Source of the DNA: a virus
Direction: 5' to 3' (one strand)
Length of the DNA stretch: 64,000 nucleotides
Virus record (IMG/VR): IMGVR_UViG_3300028840_005337
Coordinates: 1 to 64,000 of that record
This document shows, piece after piece, positions 26,048 through 33,473 of this stretch; the first letter of the stretch is position 1; each line of letters opens with the position of its first letter. Under the pieces are notes generated by a model, which was not told where the DNA came from, did not search any database, and was given only the letters and a program-made list of their open reading frames with translations. The position numbers and the translations under genes are program-made.

Positions 26048-27822
26048 TGAGCGCACCACAATCATGCTCGATGCCGACGTTCGATTTCGGCATGCACATC
26101 AGCACTTCCGAATTCAGCATGGTCGCGATGGACTGTGCTGTTTGGCGGTGGTGCCCGTGCGATGGCGATACGGACTGGATGCACTGCTCGATGCAGGCGT
26201 CGGTGTGTGAGGCTGCGGAGAACAACGGGCCGGAGTGCGGCGGCGACGGGACCTGGGAGTTTGTCTGCGGCGACGAGTCGATCGGTCCGCCGTGCATCAC
26301 CGGGAGGTTCTACGGCGAGGGCGTCGTGATCTGCCGGTGCCCGACGGACCCGGAGCAGAGCAGCACCAGCTTGTACGAACCAGAGATCTCCGTCGGCGAA
26401 TGGTCCTGCTCCGGCGCGCCGCCCGGGCCGTTCCCGTGGTTCGTCGACTGGGGTCCGTACTCGCCCGGCGGATATGTCCCGGATATCCTATTCGCCGACG
26501 ACCCGCCCGGACCGGGGGCTAAAGGCGCGTGGACATGGTGTCCATGTAGCGGCGAAGTCCAGATGTCCAACTCGATCGGTGACTGCCCGTTCCCGGGCAA
26601 CTGCGATAGCGATTCCGCGGGGCCTGGCGAATGGCTCTTCCGCGGAGGTTCGTCGGATCTCGGTCCGCCGCCGATCGTCGGCCGGTTCTACGGCGAGACA
26701 GTGTTCATCGGCTTCTGCTGCCAGGACGAGACGAGCACGGAGATGTCCTCGTATGTACCGGAGACGTCGGACAGCTGCTCCATGCCGGAGTTCCCGTTCT
26801 TCTGGTGGGACATGGATCTCGAGCTGATCCCGGAGGGCTGGAACGACGACGGCGCCGGCTGCGGGCTCGACGGGATCTGCGGCGGGTGGATCTGGTGTCC
26901 CTGCAACGAGGCGGCTGATCCGTGCGCCATCACGTACCCCAGCAACCCAACATGCCCATTCCCAGGGACGTCGACACAGATCGATCCGGGTGAGTGGCTG
27001 CCGTACGAAGGGGGTGAAGACCCCGGACCGCCGCCGATCAAGGGACGGTTCTACGGCGAGCTCGTGTATTACTGCGCCTGCGAGGTGCAGGAGAGCGTGT
27101 CGGTGTCGTCGTCGTCCTCGTTCGCCGCCGACTGTGCCTGCGAGCTGTCCGGACTGGAAGTCACGGGCAACATGTCGCCGAACGTGACTGGGATCTACAA
27201 CGTGGGCGGCTGGTACAACGGCCAGCTGTACTACACCAGCTGCGACGTGCCGGGCTACTACATCGTCTTCGATGACGATCCGTTCTCGCCGTCGTGGTGG
27301 CTGCAAGACACGCCGCCCGGGACGCCGTATGACACGTACGCCTGGCAGATGTACGTGGTCGCAATCGGCGATCCGCCAACCGGTTCGTACTCAAACTACG
27401 GCGCCGGGAGCGGTGACGCCACGGTAGATTGCTGCAGCAACTGCCTCACGGACTGCAGCAACTGCCAGTCGACGGCGACGCTGAGCATCTCGGGGCTGAG
27501 CGGCAGCATTTGTAGTGGGATGAACGGGAACATCTCGCTGGCCAAGACCGGGTCGGGCACGGACTGCTACTACTTCGCTACCAACTTCCCGTCCACGTGC
27601 ATCCAGGCATCGTACTGGTTGACCTGTGACTGCGGCGCCTGGGTCGTGTCCATCCAGGGGTCGTCGTGTGGGCCCGGCTTCGACAAGGAGCCGGGCTGGA
27701 CGAGCGAGCCGCGCGAGCCGTCAGGGGCATCGCGGTGCCCGCCGACCGGCGCCTACACGATGCACATTTCCATTGATGACTGTCCGAGCCAGATACCAAC
27801 CGTCAGTGTGAGTTTCCCGTAA
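26047..27822 (+). CDS. Cysteine-rich triple-repeat virion protein
   Basis: A 591-residue protein with 43 cysteines by my count. It contains three copies of a ~100-residue unit: a W-x-WCPC start (residues ~33, ~160, ~285), a C/P-rich loop, then GEW and GPPPI-x-GRFYGE-x-V. Copies end with paired cysteines (CRC, CC, CAC) and Ser/Thr-rich linkers. The C-terminal ~230 residues hold another Cys cluster (DCCSNCLTDCSNCQS) and a beta domain. No signal peptide or membrane segment. Regular CxC pairs suggest metal binding or disulfide stabilisation outside the cell, as in a fibre or tail-tip adhesin. It sits between baseplate genes and glycosyltransferases, all fused by TAATG overlaps. Confidence 0.75.
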   Translation: MSAPQSCSMPTFDFGMHISTSEFSMVAMDCAVWRWCPCDGDTDWMHCSMQASVCEAAENNGPECGGDGTWEFVCGDESIGPPCITGRFYGEGVVICRCPTDPEQSSTSLYEPEISVGEWSCSGAPPGPFPWFVDWGPYSPGGYVPDILFADDPPGPGAKGAWTWCPCSGEVQMSNSIGDCPFPGNCDSDSAGPGEWLFRGGSSDLGPPPIVGRFYGETVFIGFCCQDETSTEMSSYVPETSDSCSMPEFPFFWWDMDLELIPEGWNDDGAGCGLDGICGGWIWCPCNEAADPCAITYPSNPTCPFPGTSTQIDPGEWLPYEGGEDPGPPPIKGRFYGELVYYCACEVQESVSVSSSSSFAADCACELSGLEVTGNMSPNVTGIYNVGGWYNGQLYYTSCDVPGYYIVFDDDPFSPSWWLQDTPPGTPYDTYAWQMYVVAIGDPPTGSYSNYGAGSGDATVDCCSNCLTDCSNCQSTATLSISGLSGSICSGMNGNISLAKTGSGTDCYYFATNFPSTCIQASYWLTCDCGAWVVSIQGSSCGPGFDKEPGWTSEPREPSGASRCPPTGAYTMHISIDDCPSQIPTVSVSFP

Positions 27823-28898
27823 TGTCCACGATTGTCTACACGCTATTGTCGCACCGCGGAGACATGCTGCAGGCGCAGCTGAAGATGATCCGCGAGAACA
27901 TGAACGATGTGTCACGCATCGTTGCCGTGCAGGGTCCGTTCGGGACGAACCCTTGGATCTCTGCAGGGACCAAGATGATGACCCCGGTGAAGGCAGAGGA
28001 GCTCGGCATCGAGTTGCTGACCGGTGCCCAGGTCGTCGGCGGCTTCCAGATCTCCCACCGGGTACCGCTGCTCATCAACCAGTGCATCGAACACGCGCTG
28101 GCGCAGCCCGAGCGGTTCATGGCGGTGTTTCACGGGGACCTGGTGCCCTATTTGAAGACAGATGCACGCGTACTGCTGTCCGACTTTGAAGTTGCGGCGC
28201 GCGGCGCGGCAATGCCAGAGGGCCAGCGGATATGGCCTACCTGGTTCGCCTTGGATACTGAGGCGCCGCGCGCCCAGAAGACACGGCTGCATCGGTTCTA
28301 CCTGGTCGGCGGAGCCGCGTCCAAGCTATGGCGGGCGCACCAGGCGACGCAGTTCACGCACGAGCTGCCCGACAGCCTGCAGACGCTGCCGCAGCTGGCC
28401 ACGTACCGGTACGAATGGTGTGAGCCCACGCTACTACACTTGAACCAGATGACTGTAGTCGACGACGATGCCAACGCACATAAGCTGGACGGGTTAGAGG
28501 AGGCGTCCGGCGTGTCGCTACCACGTGGCGACGTGTGCGTTGAAATCGTCAACACCGGCGACCTGCCGTTCTTCCGGCCGAAGCGGATCGGACCGATGGC
28601 CCGGACGCCTGTGAAGAGCGCCAAGTTGTCCTCCAACTACGTGACCAAGTTCGTACTCGCCATGCAGAACTGGGTCACCGCCGGCACGCCGGAGCGGAAC
28701 GACGAGGAGCGGATCTACATCTACAACGAGTGCTGCCTCAAGTGTCCCAATCTAGTGGACAACACGTGCACATCGTGCGGCTCGAGCGTTCGCGGCGACG
28801 AGCCGGGAGTCACCAGTCGTTTGACGCAGGTCAGCGACAAGCCTATCCTCAACAAGATACGGATGGCAACCGAACACTGTCCTATCTGGCAGTGGTAG
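27822..28898 (+). CDS. Glycosyltransferase-like protein with C-terminal zinc-type Cys motif
   Basis: A 358-residue protein. The N-terminus has the style of a nucleotide-sugar or GT-A-like protein (IVYTLLSHRGDMLQAQLKM, later FMAVFHGDLVPYL, where HGD may play the role of DxD). The last ~65 residues contain CCLKC...CTSCG, a basic segment and HCPIWQW, matching the Cys signature often appended to phage glycan-related and neck proteins (final CP-x-x-x-W). It starts by TAATG overlap with the Cys-rich gene and is followed by an AT-rich hairpin and a second glycosyltransferase, suggesting a joint role in glycan modification. Substrate unknown. Confidence 0.6.
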   Translation: MSTIVYTLLSHRGDMLQAQLKMIRENMNDVSRIVAVQGPFGTNPWISAGTKMMTPVKAEELGIELLTGAQVVGGFQISHRVPLLINQCIEHALAQPERFMAVFHGDLVPYLKTDARVLLSDFEVAARGAAMPEGQRIWPTWFALDTEAPRAQKTRLHRFYLVGGAASKLWRAHQATQFTHELPDSLQTLPQLATYRYEWCEPTLLHLNQMTVVDDDANAHKLDGLEEASGVSLPRGDVCVEIVNTGDLPFFRPKRIGPMARTPVKSAKLSSNYVTKFVLAMQNWVTAGTPERNDEERIYIYNECCLKCPNLVDNTCTSCGSSVRGDEPGVTSRLTQVSDKPILNKIRMATEHCPIWQW

Positions 28899-28899
28899 A

Positions 28900-28919
28900 T
28901 TTTATTCACAGGAATAAAA
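28900..28919 (+). promoter_or_regulatory. Perfect AT-rich hairpin overlapping the start of the glycosyltransferase gene
   Basis: TTTTATTC (28900-28907) pairs perfectly with GAATAAAA (28912-28919) around ACAG. The only Shine-Dalgarno-like AGGA (28910-28913) and the A of the ATG at 28919 are inside the hairpin, so folding should block initiation. Three related elements exist in the window (15657, 39643, 53521). Inferred translational operator or promoter. Confidence 0.6.
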
Positions 28920-30889
28920 TGTCCGAGAAGATCGTCCTCACACACGGCTGCGCCCCAGGCGACATCGTCTGCATGACGGCGCTGCCACGGGACATCCAGG
29001 CGGCATACCCCGGGAAGTACGAGATCCACGTGGCGACGCACGCCAAGACGCTGTGGAAGAACAACCCGCACGTCGCCGGGGTCTACAGCAAGCCGCAGCG
29101 TGGCCTGCGCCAGATCAAGATCGACTACGGCTGGGCCATCCGGCAGATCACTGCTAACAAGCTGCACTTCATCACGGCATTTCATCGTGACTTCTTCAGA
29201 CGCGAGAAGCTCCAAGTGCCCGTGCTCTATCCGAAGGGTGACCTGTACATCGACACGTGGAAGGAATCCAACCCGCCGATCCAGGGCCGGTACTGGGTTG
29301 TTATCGCGGGCGGAAAATCCGACTTCACGTGCAAGATCTGGTCGTCCCGCCGCTGGCAGATGGTCGTCGACCAGCTCGGCGAGCGGGGCATCACGGTTGT
29401 CCAGTGCGGTGCGACCCACAAAGGCCCGCCCCAGAACTGGCAGCCTGAACTGAGTAACGTAGTTAATCTAGTCGACCAAACCAACCTGAGGGAGATGTTA
29501 TGGCTAATCAAACACGCGGACGGCGTGATCTGCCACGTGACGTTTGCGGCGCACGTGGCCGCGGTGTTCGACAAACCATGCGTGGTGATCGCCGGGGGGC
29601 GGGAGCACTGGTGGTGGGAAGCCTATGTGAACGTCGCCGGAGTAAGACACTTCGGACCATATGCCCAGGATGTGGTGACACCTCACCGATTCCTACATAC
29701 CCAGGATCTGCTAGACTGTTGTAAGGGGCGGGGATGCTGGAAGAACAAGGTGACCAGGGCTGAGCCGGACAAGGGCCGGTCGTACTGCAAACTCCCGGTC
29801 GCCGACGGGTTCGGCCAGACGATCCCCAAGTGCCTTGAAATGATCACAGTTGACCATGTCGTAGAGGCTGTCATGACCTATTACGAAGACGGAACCCTGC
29901 CGCCCATCTCGCAGAACCCGCAGGAGAAGATCGTGCTGCCGACCGGCGACCCGCCACCGCAGCCCGTGGTTCCGAAGACCACGCTCGATCTGTTCGCCCC
30001 GATCGACGAGCTGATGGCGCAGGTGCAGCAGCCGACACCGCCGCCAGACGACATGCTGCACAACTTCGCAGTGATGAAAGGCGACAACCCGGAGAAGCCG
30101 ATCGTTGCCGACCCCTGGGACCACGAGTTCCTCGGGGGCCATGCGACGCTGTGCGTCCTCATGTACGGCGACTACCACGATATGCACAAGGCATGCCTCG
30201 ACAGCATCATCCGCACGACTGCGCCCGCGCGCGTGCAGATCCGAGTTGGGGGTAACGCCCTCTGCCCGGGCACACGGCACTACCTGGAGGCGCTGCATGC
30301 CAGCGGCGAGATCCACAAGCTCTACATCAATCCGACCAACGACAAGAAGTACCCGGTGATGCGCCGGATGTTCCACGATCGGGAGGACCCGATCACCGAC
30401 AAGTGGGTCCTCTGGTTCGACGATGACACGATCTGCAACCGGGACCCGAAGTGGTTCCACAAGCTGGGCCACAAGATCATCGCCGAGTACCCTCGGGGCG
30501 CGCGGATGTTTGGCGACCTGCTGTACTCGACGTTCAACCCCACCCAGATGGCCTGGATTGTCTCCCGCCCGTGGTACAAGGGCCGGAACTTCCAGATGAA
30601 GAACCGTCGGGAGGCGCCAAACGGCAACAAAGTCTTTTTCGCAAGCGGGGCCTTCTGGGCGTTGTCAACTGAGGTTATGTACGCCGCGGGCATCCCCGAC
30701 GAGCAGTTCGGCCACAACGGCGGGGACTACATGATCGGGGAGCAGGTGTGGCAGGCCGGGTACCATACGGCCGACTGGAACAAGGGAAAACGGTTCGTCC
30801 ACTCGTCTTCCGTCGGGCGGCGGGGGCTGGATGAGGTCCATACGGGGATGCCGGGCTGGGTGCCAGGCGGGGTATCCAAAAGACGCTGA
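28919..30889 (+). CDS. Two-domain glycosyltransferase (GT9-like plus GT2-like)
   Basis: A 656-residue protein started at ATG 28919. Residues ~1-330 follow the GT9/ADP-heptosyltransferase pattern: GDIVCMTALPRDIQ near the N-terminus, YWVVIAGGKSDFTCK-x-W, ADGVICHVTFAAHVAAVFD and KPCVVIAGG (nucleotide-sugar binding). A Pro-rich linker (~375-400) leads to a GT-A domain (~420-656) with TLCVLMYGDYHDMHKACLDS and the metal-binding WFDDDT at ~500. A fusion of GT-B and GT-A folds in one chain is unusual. Likely builds a short glycan; the acceptor may be virion or host surface. Translation may be controlled by the hairpin over its start. Confidence 0.82.
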   Translation: MSEKIVLTHGCAPGDIVCMTALPRDIQAAYPGKYEIHVATHAKTLWKNNPHVAGVYSKPQRGLRQIKIDYGWAIRQITANKLHFITAFHRDFFRREKLQVPVLYPKGDLYIDTWKESNPPIQGRYWVVIAGGKSDFTCKIWSSRRWQMVVDQLGERGITVVQCGATHKGPPQNWQPELSNVVNLVDQTNLREMLWLIKHADGVICHVTFAAHVAAVFDKPCVVIAGGREHWWWEAYVNVAGVRHFGPYAQDVVTPHRFLHTQDLLDCCKGRGCWKNKVTRAEPDKGRSYCKLPVADGFGQTIPKCLEMITVDHVVEAVMTYYEDGTLPPISQNPQEKIVLPTGDPPPQPVVPKTTLDLFAPIDELMAQVQQPTPPPDDMLHNFAVMKGDNPEKPIVADPWDHEFLGGHATLCVLMYGDYHDMHKACLDSIIRTTAPARVQIRVGGNALCPGTRHYLEALHASGEIHKLYINPTNDKKYPVMRRMFHDREDPITDKWVLWFDDDTICNRDPKWFHKLGHKIIAEYPRGARMFGDLLYSTFNPTQMAWIVSRPWYKGRNFQMKNRREAPNGNKVFFASGAFWALSTEVMYAAGIPDEQFGHNGGDYMIGEQVWQAGYHTADWNKGKRFVHSSSVGRRGLDEVHTGMPGWVPGGVSKRR

Positions 30890-30940
30890 TAGTGCGTATA
30901 ATACCGAGATCGTGCACGAAGCCCAGCAAGGAGGCTAGGA

Positions 30941-31363
30941 ATGTCCAGCTCACTCGGTCCCGAGGTATCAATAACTCTTACCCCGTACTTTGAGGCGGAC
31001 TACGTGATCAACGGGAATGTTGGTTTCCGTCTCAGAATTGAGGCCTCGGCCGGCGAGGGGATCGATGACGAGATCTTTCGCTACTTTCGGAAGCCTATCA
31101 ACCAGGTCACGGGGGTGTCCGACAGCGTCCTATCCGGCGTTTGCTCGTGGCCCGACCTCCTCGAGCTTCCTATCACCGAGCCAGAGCCGGACACTAGTCC
31201 TCCGGGCTTTCGCTTGAGCTACATGGATGTCGTGGTCGACAGCGAGTCGATGGCCACCGACATCTGGGAGCTCATTCAGACACAGGTCCAGGAGCTCGTC
31301 CAAACGGTGAAGGACGGAGAGAACCTGGAGGCACAACCGCCGGTCACGATCATATCGAGCTAG
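30941..31363 (+). CDS. Small protein, unknown function
   Basis: A 140-residue acidic protein, ATG 30941 with AAGGAGG upstream. A TATAAT hexamer at 30897-30902 in the gap could be a -10 box, though no clear -35 is seen. The N-terminal half is beta-like, and a helix lies at ~90-120 (WELIQTQVQELVQTVKDG). No recognised family. Confidence 0.65.
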   Translation: MSSSLGPEVSITLTPYFEADYVINGNVGFRLRIEASAGEGIDDEIFRYFRKPINQVTGVSDSVLSGVCSWPDLLELPITEPEPDTSPPGFRLSYMDVVVDSESMATDIWELIQTQVQELVQTVKDGENLEAQPPVTIISS

Positions 31364-31365
31364 TC

Positions 31366-31707
31366 ATGGGCGCACCGCTTCTGCTGTCACCGCAGATGAT
31401 CGACAAGGCTATTGCCTCTGAGGCGTACCACGAGTTCGTGTTCTTCAAAGATCCGCCTCACGAGAAGCCGTATGTCATACCGCAGTCGAAGGCGGTCGGC
31501 TGTGGCCGCCCTCGTTGTAGCAAACTGGCCAAGAAGCAGGCCCAGAAAGCCGCGACCAGCCCGGTCGTCGACTACAACGAGATCAAGCGGTGCATCATGA
31601 GCCTTACCTTCGATCAGCAGCAGCGACTCAAGGAGTTGTTTAGCTGCACCTCTCTAAAGCTCCACTACCGCGATCGCCGCAACGCCATGCAGCGACGGGT
31701 TATCTGA
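31366..31707 (+). CDS. Small protein with CxxxxC motif, unknown function
   Basis: A 113-residue basic protein starting two bases after the preceding stop. Contains VGCGRPRCSK (~47-56) and a helix with FDQQQRLKELFSCTS. The Cys pairs could hold zinc. No recognised family. Probably co-transcribed with the preceding gene. Confidence 0.62.
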   Translation: MGAPLLLSPQMIDKAIASEAYHEFVFFKDPPHEKPYVIPQSKAVGCGRPRCSKLAKKQAQKAATSPVVDYNEIKRCIMSLTFDQQQRLKELFSCTSLKLHYRDRRNAMQRRVI

Positions 31708-31717
31708 GCTGAATAAC

Positions 31718-31744
31718 CGACATATTCAGGGCATTATTACATAG
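31718..31744 (+). promoter_or_regulatory. Promoter-like motif copy 1
   Basis: CGACATATT, a short spacer, then GGGCATTAT and ATAG, about 95 bp upstream of ATG 31838. The same arrangement occurs at 33143-33168. Two intergenic copies, both followed by transcribed-looking regions, suggest a phage promoter; no transcription data exist. Confidence 0.4.
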
Positions 31745-31837
31745 AGCCCCTTTACCGGTGCCTAGAGGCGGTTTGGAGCTGCCGTTCTCGCCATCGTCGG
31801 TGTTTCAAGCTCTCATCCCCCCCCAAGGAGGACGGAG

Positions 31838-32152
31838 ATGCATGGGGAAAGGATACTCAGCTGCGATGGTGCAATACGCAAGTGCTGGCGTAAGGTCGAC
31901 CATCACAAGCTGATGATCTATGAGTTCATGGAAGAGCTCGGACAGTGTTGTATGTGCGCAACGCTGAATGAACTGTCGCTGTGGCCGGGGCACCCAGACC
32001 TCGGTGACAAGCGTGTCCAAGAACGGGTCAAGCGCCTGTTCCTGCATCACTTCAACACGGGGCGGCAACCTCGCTGCCCCTATCCCGCTACGAAGGAGGG
32101 CGAGATATGTCTGAAGCTGTCGAGACGGCGACCCAAACGGATGACGCCGTAG
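31838..32152 (+). CDS. Small Cys-containing basic protein
   Basis: A 104-residue protein with an excellent AAGGAGGACGGAG site. Cysteines at CCMC (~39-42) and single Cys residues near the N- and C-termini could form a zinc site. The basic C-terminal tail (KLSRRRPKR) overlaps the next gene by 46 bp. Family not recognised; DNA or RNA binding is possible. Confidence 0.62.
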   Translation: MHGERILSCDGAIRKCWRKVDHHKLMIYEFMEELGQCCMCATLNELSLWPGHPDLGDKRVQERVKRLFLHHFNTGRQPRCPYPATKEGEICLKLSRRRPKRMTP

Positions 32153-32334
32153 AGGCTCCCCCTGAGGAGCTTCAGGAATGTGTCGGCTGCGGTACCAAGC
32201 TACCGGCCGAGAAGATGCACCAATCGATGGGATTTGTGCACGTCTGCAGCGCTGGCTGTGAAGCAGCGTGGCTGCAAGACGACCCCCTGGGAAGCAGGAA
32301 CTTCCTGCACGGTACCATTCCCGAGGACTACTAG
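32107..32334 (+). CDS. Small zinc-finger protein
   Basis: A 75-residue protein with GAAGGAGG before ATG 32107. Acidic N-terminal 20 residues, then CVGCGTKLPAEKMHQSMG and VCSAGCEAAW, a CxxC...CxxxC treble-clef-like zinc ribbon (~25-55). Followed by a perfect 11-bp hairpin. Probably a small regulator or adaptor; no closer assignment. Confidence 0.68.
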   Translation: MSEAVETATQTDDAVEAPPEELQECVGCGTKLPAEKMHQSMGFVHVCSAGCEAAWLQDDPLGSRNFLHGTIPEDY

Positions 32335-32354
32335 TCGGTTTCAACTCACCCCGG

Positions 32355-32388
32355 AGCACCTGGTGCGGGGCAGCGCCAGGTGCTCCCC
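32355..32388. terminator. Hairpin between small zinc-finger gene and secreted-protein gene
   Basis: GGAGCACCTGG (32355-32365) pairs perfectly with CCAGGTGCTCC (32378-32388), 12-nt loop, followed by CCTTTCG. The T-run is weak, so it is a partial terminator or processing site. Confidence 0.55.
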
Positions 32389-32405
32389 TTTCGAAAGGAT
32401 GTACG

Positions 32406-33032
32406 ATGCGTTTTATGGTTACTACAATCGCGATGCTGTTGCTGAGTTCGCTGTGCTGCGGGGCCGAGCTGACGGAGAAGGAGCAGGATTTTCTCAAATC
32501 GATCCATTGGCCCGGGCAGGTCAATGATGTCGGGACGATCATCCCGACGATCGATCAGAAGCCACAGAAGTGGATGCGCATGCCCACCATGAGTTCGAAG
32601 CGTGGCTTGCGTGTTTTTGCGCAGTCGGCGGAGGGAAAGGCGGTTCTGCGCGATCTGGCGCAGATCTACACGCCGGACGCGTGTCCGAGCGAGATTTCCC
32701 AGGCCGACTGGGCTGATATGCGCCGGATGCTGCTTCTGTTGGCGGCAGACGGCGGTCAGGACGAGGAGCTCCCGGAGTTGGTGGCGATTGTGCTGCTGAA
32801 TCCGGACGGTCCAGCATACCTGGCTGACAACGTGATGCACCCTGCCGTGCGGGTTCTGGGTCCGCGCATGATGCAGGCAACGGAAACCAGGCTGGTCGAA
32901 GGTAAGGAAGTGGACAAGCAACGCATCTTCAGCGTGCTTCAGCACAACCACTGCCCTGTCGACGACATCGAGATCAAACTTTACGTCGGAAAGATCACTC
33001 GGATCTGTAAAAAGTTTGGCATCTCGCTCTGA
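32406..33032 (+). CDS. Secreted protein with signal peptide, unknown function
   Basis: A 208-residue product from ATG 32406, with GAAAGGA upstream. Residues 1-20 form a signal peptide (MRFMVTTIAMLLLSSLCCGA) with likely cleavage after GA; the Cys pair at 17-18 might instead be lipidated, though the lipobox is poor. The mature part is helical with several Met- and Leu-rich segments and two late Cys residues (HNHC, ICKK). Ends in a strong terminator. Possible roles: periplasmic lysis accessory or superinfection factor; no signature supports a choice. Confidence 0.7.
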   Translation: MRFMVTTIAMLLLSSLCCGAELTEKEQDFLKSIHWPGQVNDVGTIIPTIDQKPQKWMRMPTMSSKRGLRVFAQSAEGKAVLRDLAQIYTPDACPSEISQADWADMRRMLLLLAADGGQDEELPELVAIVLLNPDGPAYLADNVMHPAVRVLGPRMMQATETRLVEGKEVDKQRIFSVLQHNHCPVDDIEIKLYVGKITRICKKFGISL

Positions 33033-33049
33033 TACAACCGACGAATGGC

Positions 33050-33097
33050 CCCCTGCTGCCCTCCGCGAATGCGGAGGGCCAGGGGTGCCACCATTTT
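33050..33097 (+). terminator. Intrinsic terminator after the secreted-protein gene
   Basis: Inner stem CCCTCCGC/GCGGAGGG with GAAT loop (33059-33078), outer stem CCCCTG/CAGGGG (33050-33055 with 33080-33085), then ATTTTT at 33092-33097. A strong bipartite terminator. Confidence 0.75.
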
Positions 33098-33142
33098 TAG
33101 CTACCAAAACTCGTCGAAAACGGGCGCTGGGCCTGTCAAAAA

Positions 33143-33168
33143 CGACATAATACCCGGGCATTATATAG
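33143..33168 (+). promoter_or_regulatory. Promoter-like motif copy 2
   Basis: CGACATAATACCC followed by GGGCATTATATAG, matching copy 1 at 31718. It lies between a terminator and the structured RNA at 33180, so it is well placed to start that RNA. Confidence 0.45.
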
Positions 33169-33179
33169 TAGAACAGGTT

Positions 33180-33269
33180 AGACAACGCTCATGGCTTCGC
33201 CGAGAGTGGAAGCATTAAAGCTTCGCGTCTACCAGCCGCGGCGACTGGCAACGTCCGCCGCGGTTTTTT
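33180..33269 (+). ncRNA. Candidate small non-coding RNA ending in an intrinsic terminator
   Basis: No ORF. AGAC (33180-33183) pairs with GTCT (33227-33230), enclosing two hairpins: CTC-x-GGC/GCC-GAG around 33189-33205, and GAAGC/GCTTC at 33209-33224. It ends with CCGCGGCG/CGCCGCGG (33236-33263) and TTTTTT. It is flanked by a terminator upstream and a promoter-like repeat, so it looks like an independent ~90-nt transcript. Function unknown. Confidence 0.5.
33236..33269 (+). terminator. Intrinsic terminator of the candidate small RNA
   Basis: Perfect 8-bp stem CCGCGGCG/CGCCGCGG with a 12-nt loop and an immediate run of six T (33264-33269). Confidence 0.8.
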
Positions 33270-33299
33270 AGGTACACAATCCGGCCCATCCGGTTGTGT

Positions 33300-33408
33300 G
33301 AGTTGCCCCAGGACGAATGAAGTCGGACGGACCGGAGACGGTCTTACTCTCCGTTAGTCGGCCCCTGATGCCGGCATGGCTTAGACCAGATTGGAGCTGG
33401 GGCAACTC
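33300..33408 (+). ncRNA. Structured RNA element closed by a perfect 12-bp stem
   Basis: GAGTTGCCCCAG (33300-33311) is fully complementary to CTGGGGCAACTC (33397-33408). Inside are GACCG-GAGA-CGGTC, a GNRA-type tetraloop hairpin, and an alternative GGTCT/AGACC pairing that would exclude it. It may be a stand-alone RNA or a leader of the gene at 33474. A smaller bulged hairpin ACACAA...TTGTGT precedes it at 33273-33298. Confidence 0.5.
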
Positions 33409-33473
33409 AATATTTCAGGGAGCTGCGAAAGCAGCTTGGTTTTCCAACTTATCCTTACCGTGGAGGCACAGCC

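Noticed and set aside
28900-28919. AT hairpin considered as a terminator for the upstream glycosyltransferase-like gene
   Set aside because: The stem is A-T only, there is no T-run after it, and the next ATG begins in its last base.
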